From Curtobacterium sp. MCPF17_052 (GTDB lineage: Bacteria > Actinomycetota > Actinomycetes > Actinomycetales > Microbacteriaceae): a stretch of DNA of 64,000 nucleotides. This document shows, in pieces, positions 36,565 to 44,917 of this stretch. Within the stretch, counting starts at the first letter, position 1. Every line of letters begins with the position of its first letter. The notes below the pieces were generated by a model. The model was not told where the DNA came from and made no database searches. It was given only the letters and a program-made list of their open reading frames with translations. The DNA lies in the NCBI RefSeq assembly GCF_003234085.1, contig NZ_QKSD01000002.1, positions 1 to 64,000 on the forward strand, given 5' to 3'. A program made the translations under genes and the position numbers.

Positions 36565-36885
36565 TTACGTTAAGCCTGACGAGCGACGACCCTCGGCCTG
36601 CCTGCGGGAGGCATGTCAAGGTTTCCGGGGTCCTGATCCCACACACCATTTTCGAAATCAGACGGTTGAGGTAGTACGTAGTACCCAGTGGGCACATGGG
36701 GCAGGCAGGTGTAGCCGATTCGATGCCACAGCCCATGTCTAAATATTCGGCCGTGCGTGGCATGCATCCCGGGCGTGTCTTCCGTGTCCCCGTGGTGTCC
36801 CCGCAGCCTGACAACCCGGCCATTTGTGCAACGTCAGCAACAGCAGATGCCCGCTGCATATGGGAAGTAGGGGAGTTCCGCAGCA

Positions 36886-36929
36886 TTTACACCGAGGATG
36901 TCGTCGGTTCGATCCCGGCAGGGCTCACG
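36886..36929 (+). repeat. attR-like repeat (partial tRNA-Val copy)
   Basis: Right copy of the 44-bp repeat, two mismatches to the tRNA. It is only the 3' part of a tRNA and is not functional. Between here and 37061 no gene is supported; a short GC3-rich open stretch could be a decayed coding end. Confidence 0.8.
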
Positions 36930-37061
36930 GAGGACCGGACTCCGACGCTCGCCTCCTCAGCGGCCAGCGGCCTGCTCACCGGATCCGACGAGGACACCGC
37001 CGTCGCGAGTGCCATCGTCTCCGCTCTCCAGCTGGTGACGGTCGACCGCTGGGCCCACGGG

Positions 37062-37937
37062 TCACGCCCGGAGCGCCTGCAACGCGGGATGTCCCGCCAG
37101 GGCGTCGTGCCCGTGGGTGAGCATCACGGCCATGGTCGCCAACGCCGGCGCCATCGCACCGGTGAACGACAGCGGTGACGTCTGCCCGCCGAACTCGAGG
37201 ACCACGTTGTAGTGCTCCGGGTCCGGGTAGATGGCCGTCACCGCGGACCAGTCGAAGCTCAGCCAGCCGCGACCAGCGACGTTGCAGACCACCCGTTGGT
37301 TGCTCACCACGACGTCGGCCTGCTGCTGCTCCCGCCACTGCGTGGCCGCCATCGACTGCGCGCGGGACCGAGCGACGGAGTTGCCGATGGCGTTGCCGAT
37401 CAACGCTCCAGCGACCCAGGCCGGCCGACCGAACGCGACCACGCCGGTCTGCCCGTAGGTGACGTCCGTGCCGTAGTAGCGCGCGTACCCGAGGACACCG
37501 CTGAGGAAGAACCGTTCCCCGTGGTGCGGGACGACGTTCCAGACCTGGATCTCCGGCGGCAGCTCCTTCCGCATCAGCGAGGCCCGGAGCGACACGGCGT
37601 GGCGCCATCCGTACGCGTAGGCGTCTTGATGGCTCTGTACCGACTGTTCGCGCTTCGTCAGGTGGCCGAGGGAACGTCGCCACGCCCGGTACACGGCGTG
37701 GCCGTGTCGGATCGCGATGATGCCGAACACGATGGGTGCGGCGAACGCGGCGAGCAGGAACAGCAGGCCGAGCAGCGACAGCCCGATGGACCCCTGTCCG
37801 TTCCCGGGAGAGGTCAACTGCCCGCCGATCAGGGCGAACGCCACGTACCCGATGGGTGCCAGCGCCGTCGGCACCACCCACGTCCGGTGCCGCGCCCACC
37901 ACGAACCTTGCTGATCGTTCCCGCTCGTCGTCGTCAT
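37062..37937 (-). CDS. Membrane protein with C-terminal PH-like domain (hypothetical)
   Basis: 291 residues from ATG 37937. Two membrane helices (VVPTALAPIGYVAFALIGG and SLLGLLFLLAAFAAPIVFGIIAI, residues about 20-70) are followed by a cytosolic part. A segment reading VVVSNQRVVCNVAGRGWLSFDWSAVTAIYPD resembles bacterial PH (bPH/GRAM-like) domains; NAIGNSVARSRAQSMAATQWREQQQ is helical. Family and function are not recognised with confidence. It is the first chromosomal gene beyond the mobile remnant. Confidence 0.7.
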   Translation of the reverse strand: MTTTSGNDQQGSWWARHRTWVVPTALAPIGYVAFALIGGQLTSPGNGQGSIGLSLLGLLFLLAAFAAPIVFGIIAIRHGHAVYRAWRRSLGHLTKREQSVQSHQDAYAYGWRHAVSLRASLMRKELPPEIQVWNVVPHHGERFFLSGVLGYARYYGTDVTYGQTGVVAFGRPAWVAGALIGNAIGNSVARSRAQSMAATQWREQQQADVVVSNQRVVCNVAGRGWLSFDWSAVTAIYPDPEHYNVVLEFGGQTSPLSFTGAMAPALATMAVMLTHGHDALAGHPALQALRA

Positions 37938-38153
37938 CGCCGGACCCCCGTGCCCCGTGCCAGCCGTCCCCAAGACGGGTGGTCGGGTCCCAGTCTGGCG
38001 GGCTCCGGGCCCGTCGCGCCACCGCCACAGCGGAGGCCCCGCTCGCCGAGCCCGGGTTCGGACCCGGACAGGGATCGGGACCGGCCGGGAGGCTCGGCCG
38101 ACGGTCCCGCCTGGCCACGCGTCGCCGTCGACGTGCGTCAGGGCCGCGCCCGG

Positions 38154-38435
38154 TCAGCCGTGGTGAGCCAGGCGCGTGGCGTGCTCGCGGTCCTTCTGAT
38201 GCTCGCGGACGATCGCACTCACGGCCAACCACGTGACCAGCATGCTGAACGCCCCGACGAGCAGGGTCCCCGAGATGCTCGACATCCACACGATGGTCTG
38301 CGCATTCGCGGCGATCGTCCCGAGATCGCCGTCAGCCCTCGAGAACACGACGAGCGCCCCGACCCCCGTCCCGATCGCTCCGGCGAACAAGATGATCGTG
38401 ATCGCTGCGAGGGCTCCGCGCCAGCCGTTGTCCAT
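38154..38435 (-). CDS. Small two-span membrane protein (93 residues)
   Basis: Two hydrophobic helices (AAITIILFAGAIGTGVGALVVF and ISGTLLVGAFSMLVTWLAVSAIV) joined by an acidic loop, with a charged His/Lys/Arg tail. Unknown function. TACGGT lies six bases before the ATG with no ribosome binding site, so it looks leaderless. The 216-bp gap beyond its stop, up to 38153, contains no gene. Confidence 0.65.
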   Translation of the reverse strand: MDNGWRGALAAITIILFAGAIGTGVGALVVFSRADGDLGTIAANAQTIVWMSSISGTLLVGAFSMLVTWLAVSAIVREHQKDREHATRLAHHG

Positions 38436-38484
38436 GCCCCGACCGTACCGGCCGTCCGAGCGAAATCACGAGCAGAACTCGGAT

Positions 38485-39081
38485 CTAGTCGGACCCGTCG
38501 CCCGGAACGCGCGACCACACCGCCAGGTCCACCCTGCCGTCGTCCGTGAACCCGGCGTTCCGCGCGACGCCTTCATGGACGAACCCGGCGCGGGACGCGA
38601 CCCGCGCCGACGCCGCGTTCCCGGTCGCGACGCGGAGTTCGACACGTTCGAAGGAGTGGACGTCGAGCAACCACGACGACAGCTCCTGAACGGCAGCGGA
38701 CGCGAGGCCCCGTCCGCGGAACGCGGGCGCGAGCCAGTAGCCGAGCTCCGCCGTGCGGGCTCGCCAGTCGACGCGCTTCACGTCGATGCAACCGGCCAGG
38801 GCCCCGTCGACCCGGATACAGCGAACCAGCCCGGCTCCACTGACTCGGGTCGACTCCGCTCCCACGGTCACCCACTGCTCGGCGAGCTCCGCCGGGTACG
38901 GGCGCGGGAGCGGCAACCACCGGCGGATGTCCGGATCCGCGACCGCCGCGACGAGCGCTGGAGCGTCCGCCACGTCGAACGCGGTCAACGCCGTCGTCGT
39001 GTCCACGGGGATGACGGAATCCGGGAGGCACGGCACCGCAGGCCGCTCCGATCGCGCTGGGCGGGCCTCCAGTCCGCTCAC
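38485..39081 (-). CDS. GNAT family N-acetyltransferase (RimJ/RimL-like)
   Basis: Acetyltransferase of the Acetyltransf_3 branch, with acetyl-CoA motif YWLAPAFRGRGLASAAVQEL near the middle and NAASARVASRAGFVHEGVAR near the C-terminus. Substrates range from ribosomal proteins to amines and amino acids. GTG 39081 overlaps the stop of the upstream monooxygenase (GTGA), suggesting coupling; a GTG at 39036 would remove a tail containing a dispersed motif copy (39062-39076). Co-expression with an LLM enzyme recalls acetylation-oxidation pathways. Confidence 0.82.
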   Translation of the reverse strand: MSGLEARPARSERPAVPCLPDSVIPVDTTTALTAFDVADAPALVAAVADPDIRRWLPLPRPYPAELAEQWVTVGAESTRVSGAGLVRCIRVDGALAGCIDVKRVDWRARTAELGYWLAPAFRGRGLASAAVQELSSWLLDVHSFERVELRVATGNAASARVASRAGFVHEGVARNAGFTDDGRVDLAVWSRVPGDGSD

Positions 39082-40103
39082 CCCGCGTCCGCCGGCCGCC
39101 ACCCGAGTGCCGGGCCGAGCCGCTCCGCGATGTCGGTGATGATCTGCGCGGAGTCGTCCGGCTCGAGGTCGAAGGGCAGGGCGAACGCGACTTCGGTGAC
39201 GGCCTGGTACCCGGCATCGGCTCGCAAGCGGTCCGCGATCTCCTCCGAGCTGCCCACGAGGTCCGCGGCGAAGAGTAGCCCGGCGGGCCCGATCGGGACC
39301 CCGACCCTCCCGGAACGCGCGTCGACGTACCGGCGGTAGCGCTCCTCCTGCTCGCGTGTCGCGCTGTCCGTCGGGATGACCACGAGCCCCTGGGAGATGC
39401 GGGCCGAGTGTGGAGCGGGGTGCGCGTCGAGGTACGCGTCGATCTGGGCCCGCTGGTTCGTGGCGAAGTCGGTGCCGACCTCGCTGCGGGTGACGCTCGA
39501 CGTCAGCAGGTGGAAGCCGTTCTCGGCAGCCCAGACGGCCGACCGGGTGCTGCCCGTCCCGTACCAGAGCCGATCGACCAGTCCGGCGCTGAGGGGTTGC
39601 ACCGTGCGCGAGAACTCCTCGATGCCACGGCGCTCGACGGTCTCGGTGACGGGGTCTCCGCGGACCAGGTCGCGGAAGCGGAGGAGGCGGTCGTGACCGA
39701 GGTCCTCCTGGTCAGCGGTGTCCGGGTAGAGCGCGTCACGGTAGAGGTCGTAGTTCATCGGCGGGCCGGCGGAGAACCCGGGGTTCAGCCGACCGCCGAG
39801 GAGCACGTCCACCGTGCCGAGGTCCTCGGCGAGCCGGAAGGGGTTCTCGGCACCGATCGGGGTGACCGCCGTGCCCAGCTCGATCCGCGACGTCCGCTGC
39901 GACGCGGCAGCCATCACCGCGACGGGGGAGGAGATGCCGTGCTGCAGGTGTCGATGCCGGAGCCAGGCACTGTCGAGGCCGAGTCCCTCGCCGCGCTCGA
40001 TCACGCGGAGCGTGTCCTCGATCCCGAGCGAGGGGCGAGCTGGGTCGAACGAGCCGATGGTCAGGAAGCCGACACGGTCCGGGGGAGTTCCGTCGAGGGG
40101 CAT
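39078..40103 (-). CDS. LLM class flavin-dependent oxidoreductase
   Basis: 341-residue luciferase-like TIM-barrel enzyme using reduced FMN or F420. Features are GLGLDSAWLRHRHLQHG near residue 40, SRIELGTAVTPIGAENPFRLAEDLGTVDVLLGGR and the WYGTGS segment. The substrate is not deducible. It heads a two-gene unit with the GNAT and is divergent from the GNAT-permease operon across 210 bp. Confidence 0.87.
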   Translation of the reverse strand: MPLDGTPPDRVGFLTIGSFDPARPSLGIEDTLRVIERGEGLGLDSAWLRHRHLQHGISSPVAVMAAASQRTSRIELGTAVTPIGAENPFRLAEDLGTVDVLLGGRLNPGFSAGPPMNYDLYRDALYPDTADQEDLGHDRLLRFRDLVRGDPVTETVERRGIEEFSRTVQPLSAGLVDRLWYGTGSTRSAVWAAENGFHLLTSSVTRSEVGTDFATNQRAQIDAYLDAHPAPHSARISQGLVVIPTDSATREQEERYRRYVDARSGRVGVPIGPAGLLFAADLVGSSEEIADRLRADAGYQAVTEVAFALPFDLEPDDSAQIITDIAERLGPALGWRPADAG

Positions 40104-40239
40104 GCGCTGATCGTCTCAGACCTCGGCCGCCCGGCGTGCAGGTGCCGCGGTCCGCCGTCGCGGACGCCGTCGAGGAGCGGCCTCGGAGGACGGTTCATGA
40201 CGTCCGGTTTCGTCCCGTGCCGTTGTGTTTCACGAGGCG

Positions 40240-40268
40240 TTGTCACGGCGTTGGCGTCCTCGTAGCGT
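40240..40268 (+). promoter_or_regulatory. Promoter of the GNAT-permease operon
   Basis: TTGTCA (40240-40245) and TAGCGT (40263-40268) with a 17-bp spacer, the best -35/-10 pair seen in the window, about 45 bases before the ATG. No other element was recognised in the gap. Confidence 0.6.
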
Positions 40269-40313
40269 CGGGCCACCGACCGGGTCCCACTGGTCGGACG
40301 ACGACCTGGGGAC

Positions 40314-41831
40314 ATGATGACCGACACGTCAGCCGCCACACGAGTGCGTTCCCGGACGCTGACCTTCCGCACGGTGCGACCGGACGACCCGGCTGCCGCT
40401 CCGATGCTCGCCGACCTCGAGCGCGAGTACGACGAACGCTACGGCGACGACCTCGGCGAACCCGCGTCGGTCGAGATCCACCGGTACCCGCCGGAGCAGT
40501 TCACCGCGCCGCTCGGCAGGTTCGTCCTGCTGTACGAGGGGGACCAACTCGTCGCCGGCGGTGCGTTCAAGCCGTTCGACGAGCAGACCGTGGAGTTGAA
40601 GCGCATCTGGACTGCCCCGTCGGAACGCGGGCGCGGTCTCGCCGCCGAGGTGGTCCGGGAACTCGAGTCGGAGGCTCGTGGCCGCGGGTACTCGCGCGTG
40701 TACCTGACGACGGGGCCGCGTCAGCCCGAGGCGGTCCGCCTGTACCGCCGGCTCGGGTACACCCCGCTGTACGACCTCACGCTGCCGGCGGAGGAGGTCG
40801 GCATCCACCCGTTCGAGAAGGCCCTGACGCCGGCTGCGCCTGCCGCGCCCGCCGCGCCGACGGGAACGGGAGCGTCAGCCGTGGCTGCGGCTCGTGACCG
40901 CCCGGTCGTGCCGCTGCGGCACCCGCTGCGGTGGGTCACCGCCGCGCTCGTGCTCGTCGTGCTCCTGAACCTCGCGCAGACGCTGTTCACCAACCCGTCC
41001 TGGGAGTGGCCGCGGGTCGGGAAGTGGCTGTTCAGCCCCGCGATCCTCACCGGCCTGCAGCTCACCCTGGTTGCGACGGCCCTCAGCGCGGTGATCAGCT
41101 TCGCCGGGGGAGTCCTGCTGGCGATCGCCCGGCTGTCCCGCAACCCCGTCCTGTCGAGCCTGGCGTGGGGGTACGTCTGGCTCTTCCGGTCGGTGCCGCT
41201 GATCCTCGTGCTGGTGTTCCTCTACAACCTCGGCAACCTGTACCCGTCAGTCGGGATCGGGATCCCGTTCGGACCGCAGTTCTCGGTCCCGACGGCGAAC
41301 CTGCTCAGCGACCTGGCGATCGGGGTGACCGCGCTGAGCCTGAGCGAGATCGCGTACGCGTCCGAGATCGTCCGCGCCGGGGTCCTCGCCGTCGACCACG
41401 GTCAGCGCGAGGCGGCACAGGCCCTCGGGCTGCCGCGGCACCGGCAGTTCCTGCGCATCGTGCTGCCGCAGGCGCTGCGGTCGATCGTCCCCGCGTTCGT
41501 GAACCAGGTCGTCGGGCTCCTCAAGGCCAGTTCGCTGCTGTTCTACGTGTCCCTGCTCGACCTGTTCGGGGTGGTGCAGAACCTCAGCAGCACCTACCCG
41601 ACGGACATCATCCCGCTGCTCGTCGTCGCGACGATCTGGTACCTCGTGCTCACCAGCGCCGTGTCGGTCGTCCAGTACCACGTCGAACGGTGGACGGCCC
41701 GCGGCACGGTCCGGGTCCTGCCCGCGACACCGCTGCAGCGCGTGTGGCTGGCGGTCCGGCGACACCGACCGGTGGTCCGGACGAGCGCGGAGGTCACGAC
41801 GGCGAACCACGACGACGGGAAGGTCATCTGA
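40314..41831 (+). CDS. GNAT acetyltransferase fused to amino-acid ABC permease
   Basis: 505 residues with two parts. Residues about 17-170 are a GNAT domain with acetyl-CoA loop RGRGLA (105-110) after the RIWTAPSE strand and the PEAVRLYRRLGYTPLYD C-terminal motif. An Ala/Pro linker (about 171-195) leads to a His/Glu/Gln/Cys-type permease (TM1 about 207-224) with the conserved cytosolic loop EAAQALGLPRHRQFLRIVLPQ split over two turns. No stop or frameshift separates the parts. The GNAT lies before TM1, so it should be cytosolic at the channel exit. Two ATGs (40314, 40317) are possible starts. ATPase and receptor genes follow. Confidence 0.9.
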   Translation: MMTDTSAATRVRSRTLTFRTVRPDDPAAAPMLADLEREYDERYGDDLGEPASVEIHRYPPEQFTAPLGRFVLLYEGDQLVAGGAFKPFDEQTVELKRIWTAPSERGRGLAAEVVRELESEARGRGYSRVYLTTGPRQPEAVRLYRRLGYTPLYDLTLPAEEVGIHPFEKALTPAAPAAPAAPTGTGASAVAAARDRPVVPLRHPLRWVTAALVLVVLLNLAQTLFTNPSWEWPRVGKWLFSPAILTGLQLTLVATALSAVISFAGGVLLAIARLSRNPVLSSLAWGYVWLFRSVPLILVLVFLYNLGNLYPSVGIGIPFGPQFSVPTANLLSDLAIGVTALSLSEIAYASEIVRAGVLAVDHGQREAAQALGLPRHRQFLRIVLPQALRSIVPAFVNQVVGLLKASSLLFYVSLLDLFGVVQNLSSTYPTDIIPLLVVATIWYLVLTSAVSVVQYHVERWTARGTVRVLPATPLQRVWLAVRRHRPVVRTSAEVTTANHDDGKVI

Positions 41832-42604
41832 TGTCCGCGACGATCAGCATCCGCGGTGCGGTGAAGGCGTACGGCGACCACCGCGTCGTCGACGGCATCG
41901 ACCTCGACCTGCCGGCCGGCAGCGTGACCGTCGTCATCGGGCCCTCCGGCTCCGGGAAGTCGACGCTCCTCCGGGCGGTCAACCACCTGGAGCCGCTCGA
42001 CCGCGGCGTGGTGACGATCGGCGACGAGACCATCGGGGTCCGCCTGCACCGGGGTCGTGACGGCACGGCCCGGTACCGGGAGCTGCCGGAACGGACGATC
42101 CTGCGGCAGCGCGCCCGGATCGGCTTCGTGTTCCAGCACTTCAACCTCTTCCCCCACCTGACCGCGCTCGAGAACGTGGCCGAGGGGCCGATCGCGCAGG
42201 GGGTGGCAGCGGACGTCGCGAAGCAGCGGGCTCGTGACCTCCTCGGCCAGGTCGGTCTCGCCGACCGCGCCGACTCCCGCCCCCGTCAGCTGTCGGGCGG
42301 GCAGCAGCAGCGGGTCGCGATCGCGCGTGCCCTCGCCCTGTCGCCCGAGGTCGTCCTGCTCGACGAACCGACCTCCGCGCTCGACCCGGAACTGGTCGGG
42401 GAGGTGCTCGGTGTGATCCGGGACCTCGCCGCGACGGGCTGCACCCTCGTCATCGTCACCCACGAGGTGGCGTTCGCCCGGGAGGTCGCGGACCACGTCG
42501 TGTTCCTCGACCACGGACGGATCGTCGAACAGGGGCCGCCCGCAGCGGTCCTCGACGACCCGCGACACCCCCGGACCCGGTCCTTCCTCGCCCGCCTGCG
42601 CTGA
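41831..42604 (+). CDS. Amino-acid ABC transporter ATP-binding protein
   Basis: 257-residue GlnQ/TcyN-type ATPase. Walker A is GPSGSGKS (residues about 37-44), signature LSGGQQQRVAIARAL, Walker B VVLLDEPTSALDPE and switch His in VTHEVAFA. A 15-residue insertion (LHRGRDGTARYRELPE) lies before the Q-loop FVFQHFNLFPH. The ATG shares one base with the permease stop. It energises import of the amino acid bound by the downstream receptor. Confidence 0.93.
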   Translation: MSATISIRGAVKAYGDHRVVDGIDLDLPAGSVTVVIGPSGSGKSTLLRAVNHLEPLDRGVVTIGDETIGVRLHRGRDGTARYRELPERTILRQRARIGFVFQHFNLFPHLTALENVAEGPIAQGVAADVAKQRARDLLGQVGLADRADSRPRQLSGGQQQRVAIARALALSPEVVLLDEPTSALDPELVGEVLGVIRDLAATGCTLVIVTHEVAFAREVADHVVFLDHGRIVEQGPPAAVLDDPRHPRTRSFLARLR

Positions 42605-42642
42605 GCACACCAGCGACGGACGGACCAGATCCGGACCGGGAC

Positions 42643-42672
42643 CCAGATCCAGACCCAGACCCAGACCCAGAC
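42643..42672 (+). repeat. Hexanucleotide repeat before the receptor gene
   Basis: Five CCAGAC units in tandem (the first ends in T), within the 100-bp gap and about 30 bases before the receptor ATG. The ribosome binding site AGGAGA lies between. Confidence 0.85.
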
Positions 42673-42704
42673 CGCACCACGCCGCACCACGACCCAGGAG
42701 AACC

Positions 42705-43718
42705 ATGTCCCGCACCCACACCCACCGCTGGCGCACCCATGCCGGCGCGCTCGTCCTCGCCGCCGGAGTGGCCGTCGCCCTCACCGGATGCAGCCCGTCC
42801 GCGAACGCCGACCCGTCGTCCGCCGACGGGACCGTCACCATCGGCGCGGCCTCGAACGGCGCGGCGAAGGAGACCCGGATCGCCGTGCAGGAGGACGCGG
42901 CACTGCACGACGCCCTGCCGTCGACGGTGCGGAAGTCGGGCGAACTCGTCATCGGCATCGGGGCACTGCCGGCGGGCTTCCCGCCGCTCGCGTTCACGGG
43001 CGACGACCAGAAGACGCTGACCGGTGCCGAGCCCGACCTCGGACGGCTGGTCGCCGCGAAGCTCGGGCTCGAGCCGAAGGTGCAGAACTCGACGTGGGAC
43101 AACCTGTTCGTCGGCATCGACACCGGCCGGGTCGACGTGGGCTTCTCGAACGTGACGGACACCGAGCAGCGGAAGGAGAAGTACGACTTCGCGTCCTACC
43201 GGCAGGACAACCTGGCGTTCCAGGTGCCGAAGTCGTCCGACTGGACCTTCGCCGGTGACCCGTCCGTCCTGGCGGGCAAGACGGTCGCGGTGTCCTCCGG
43301 GACGAACCAGGAGAAGATCCTCCTGGAGTGGCAGAAGCAGCTGGAGGCCGCCGGCGAGACCCTGACGATCAAGTACTACCCGGACGCCAACGCGACGCTG
43401 CTGGCGTTGCGTTCGGGCAAGATCGACGCCGCCTTCGGGCCGAACCCGTCCATCGCCTACCAGAACACCCAGAGCGCCGGGAGCGCGAACCCGACGAAGA
43501 CAGCGGGCACGTACTCCGGCGCCGGGTCGTCACTGCAGGGCCTCATCGCGGCGACGACGAAGAAGGACAACGGCCTCGTCGAGCCGCTGCAGAAGGCGAT
43601 CGACGAGCTCATCGACGACGGCGCGTACGCCACCTGGTTGCAGACCTACAACCTGTCGAACGAGGCCGTCCCGCGGTCCGAGGTGAACCCTCCCGGCCTG
43701 CCGCTCGACAACGGGTGA
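42705..43718 (+). CDS. Amino-acid ABC transporter substrate-binding lipoprotein (family 3)
   Basis: 337 residues with signal peptide and lipobox LTGC (Cys29). The family 3 core is visible: SGELVIGIGALPAGFPPLAFTGDDQKTLTGAEPDLGRLVAAKLG, FVGIDTGRVDVGFSNVTDTEQRKEKYDFASY and LRSGKIDAAFGPNPSIAYQ. The ligand pocket resembles receptors for polar or sulfur-containing amino acids, but specificity cannot be read. A strong terminator follows. Confidence 0.93.
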   Translation: MSRTHTHRWRTHAGALVLAAGVAVALTGCSPSANADPSSADGTVTIGAASNGAAKETRIAVQEDAALHDALPSTVRKSGELVIGIGALPAGFPPLAFTGDDQKTLTGAEPDLGRLVAAKLGLEPKVQNSTWDNLFVGIDTGRVDVGFSNVTDTEQRKEKYDFASYRQDNLAFQVPKSSDWTFAGDPSVLAGKTVAVSSGTNQEKILLEWQKQLEAAGETLTIKYYPDANATLLALRSGKIDAAFGPNPSIAYQNTQSAGSANPTKTAGTYSGAGSSLQGLIAATTKKDNGLVEPLQKAIDELIDDGAYATWLQTYNLSNEAVPRSEVNPPGLPLDNG

Positions 43719-43741
43719 CCGTCGCGGCGGGTGACCGCCAT

Positions 43742-43782
43742 GACGGGAGGCCGGTCAGCGATCCGCTGGCCGGCCTCCCGTC
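43742..43782. terminator. Bidirectional terminator between receptor and LLM operon
   Basis: GACGGGAGGCCGG pairs with CCGGCCTCCCGTC, and inside it CAGCG pairs with CGCTG; total stem about 19 bp with a 3-base loop, followed by TTCTC. It serves two convergent operons and is a paired copy of the dispersed motif. Confidence 0.85.
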
Positions 43783-43798
43783 TTCTCGACCTCGGGTC

Positions 43799-44917
43799 TC
43801 AGGCGCCCCATGCGTCGGCGAGCAGCCGGTACGACCGGACCCGGGCGTCGTGCGCGTGGGTGATCGTGGTGACGAGCAGCTCGTCCGCGCCAATCACCCG
43901 GCGCAGGGTCGCCAGCCGTTCCACGACGTGCTCGGGCGCACCGACGAACCGGGTCGCCAGGCGGTCGGCGACCGTGACGACGAGGTCGTCGGGCAGCTCC
44001 GGGGCGTCCTCGGGGGACGGGTACGGGATCGCGCCGACACCGGAGCGGATCGAGTGCACCCAGGCGCCGTACCCGCGTCCCAGCCGCGTCGCCTCGGTGT
44101 CCGTGTCGGCGACGACGACGTCCGCCGACACGACGACGTGCGGTGCGTCGAGGACGCCCGGCCGGAACGCCTCCCGGTAGGCCCGGACCGAATCGAGCAC
44201 GGTGCCGGGTGAGGAGTGGTAGTTCGCACCGTAGGGGAGTCCGAGGGAACCGGCGATCCGGGCGCTCTCGCCACCGGTGGACCCGTGGATCCACAGCTCT
44301 GGAGCCGAGTCCGGACGGGAGGCCGGGGTCGCCTCGACGACGACACCGTCCCGTTCGAAGGTGCCCGCCAAGAAGGCGCGGATCGTGGTGAGTTCGTCGG
44401 CGAAGCGATCCACGTCCCCGGGCACGCGGCCGAGGAGTTCGCCCTGGAGGGCGAACCGGCTGCCCGGCGCGACACGGAACGGGAACGGGGCCGGCACGAC
44501 GAGACCGTCCACGACCTCGTCCGACCGCGCGGCCGCGGTCGCCGGTGCCGGCGGGCGGACACCCGTGCCGGGCGCGGGCGCGCCGGAGCGGCCGAGGCCG
44601 AGGTCGAACCGCGGGCCGTGGAGGCCGACGAGCGTGCCGAAGGCCTCGACGATCTGCAGCGCCCGGACGTTGCCGACGAGGGTGGCAGCGCTGCCGACGC
44701 GGATGCTCGACGTGGCGGCCGCGACCGCACCCATCACGAGGTTCGGCGCGCTGCCGGCGACGCCCGGGTTCAGGTGGTGCTCGGCGAGCCAGTACCGGGC
44801 GTAGCCGGCGGCTTCGGCCTCGCGAGCCAGGTCCACGGTGTTGTGGAGCGCTTCCGACGGGGTCGATCCGGCGCTGACGGGCACGAGGTCCAGGACGGAC
44901 AGCGGGACGCGGCTCAT
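43799..44917 (-). CDS. LLM flavin-dependent oxidoreductase (MsnO8-like)
   Basis: 372-residue luciferase-like monooxygenase; the N-terminus PLSVLDLVPVSAGSTPSEAL, AEHHLNPGVAGSAPNLVMGAVAAATSSIRVGSAATLV and ELWIHGSTGGESARIAGSLGLPYGANYHSSP are typical of the MsnO8 branch. Reaction unknown; likely FMNH2-dependent. Its start overlaps the stop of the upstream LLM gene by four bases, so the three LLM genes form one coupled operon. Confidence 0.9.
   Translation of the reverse strand: MSRVPLSVLDLVPVSAGSTPSEALHNTVDLAREAEAAGYARYWLAEHHLNPGVAGSAPNLVMGAVAAATSSIRVGSAATLVGNVRALQIVEAFGTLVGLHGPRFDLGLGRSGAPAPGTGVRPPAPATAAARSDEVVDGLVVPAPFPFRVAPGSRFALQGELLGRVPGDVDRFADELTTIRAFLAGTFERDGVVVEATPASRPDSAPELWIHGSTGGESARIAGSLGLPYGANYHSSPGTVLDSVRAYREAFRPGVLDAPHVVVSADVVVADTDTEATRLGRGYGAWVHSIRSGVGAIPYPSPEDAPELPDDLVVTVADRLATRFVGAPEHVVERLATLRRVIGADELLVTTITHAHDARVRSYRLLADAWGA

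Larger units (their letters stand above)
35635..36929. mobile_element. Remnant of an element integrated in tRNA-Val
   Basis: A 44-bp segment covering the anticodon loop to the 3' end of tRNA-Val is repeated 1,251 bp downstream with 42 of 44 bases identical, the usual footprint of tyrosine-recombinase integration. The DNA between is visibly lower in GC than the flanks and includes stretches such as cactaaattgaag and ataattggcc. It holds a phage-structural-type gene and a tiny membrane ORF but no integrase, excisionase or replication gene. It is either a deletion remnant or a non-autonomous satellite. Confidence 0.75.

Noticed and set aside
36479..36886. A 135-codon minus-strand ORF inside the mobile remnant
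   Set aside because: No ribosome binding site, mixed composition with scattered Cys/Arg, crosses a hairpin, and has no recognisable pattern.
35581..36930. CRISPR-like or retron-like element from repeated segments
   Set aside because: Only two copies of the repeat, both explained by the tRNA-Val attachment site; no cas, reverse transcriptase or spacer array.
36931..37061. GC3-rich open stretch after attR, possibly a gene end
   Set aside because: Only about 40 codons before it runs into the opposite gene; no start, no motif. Could be decayed coding DNA but cannot be supported.
42601..42704. Riboswitch in the amino-acid receptor leader
   Set aside because: The leader is a simple CCAGAC repeat plus low-complexity GCACCACG text; no conserved riboswitch core is visible.
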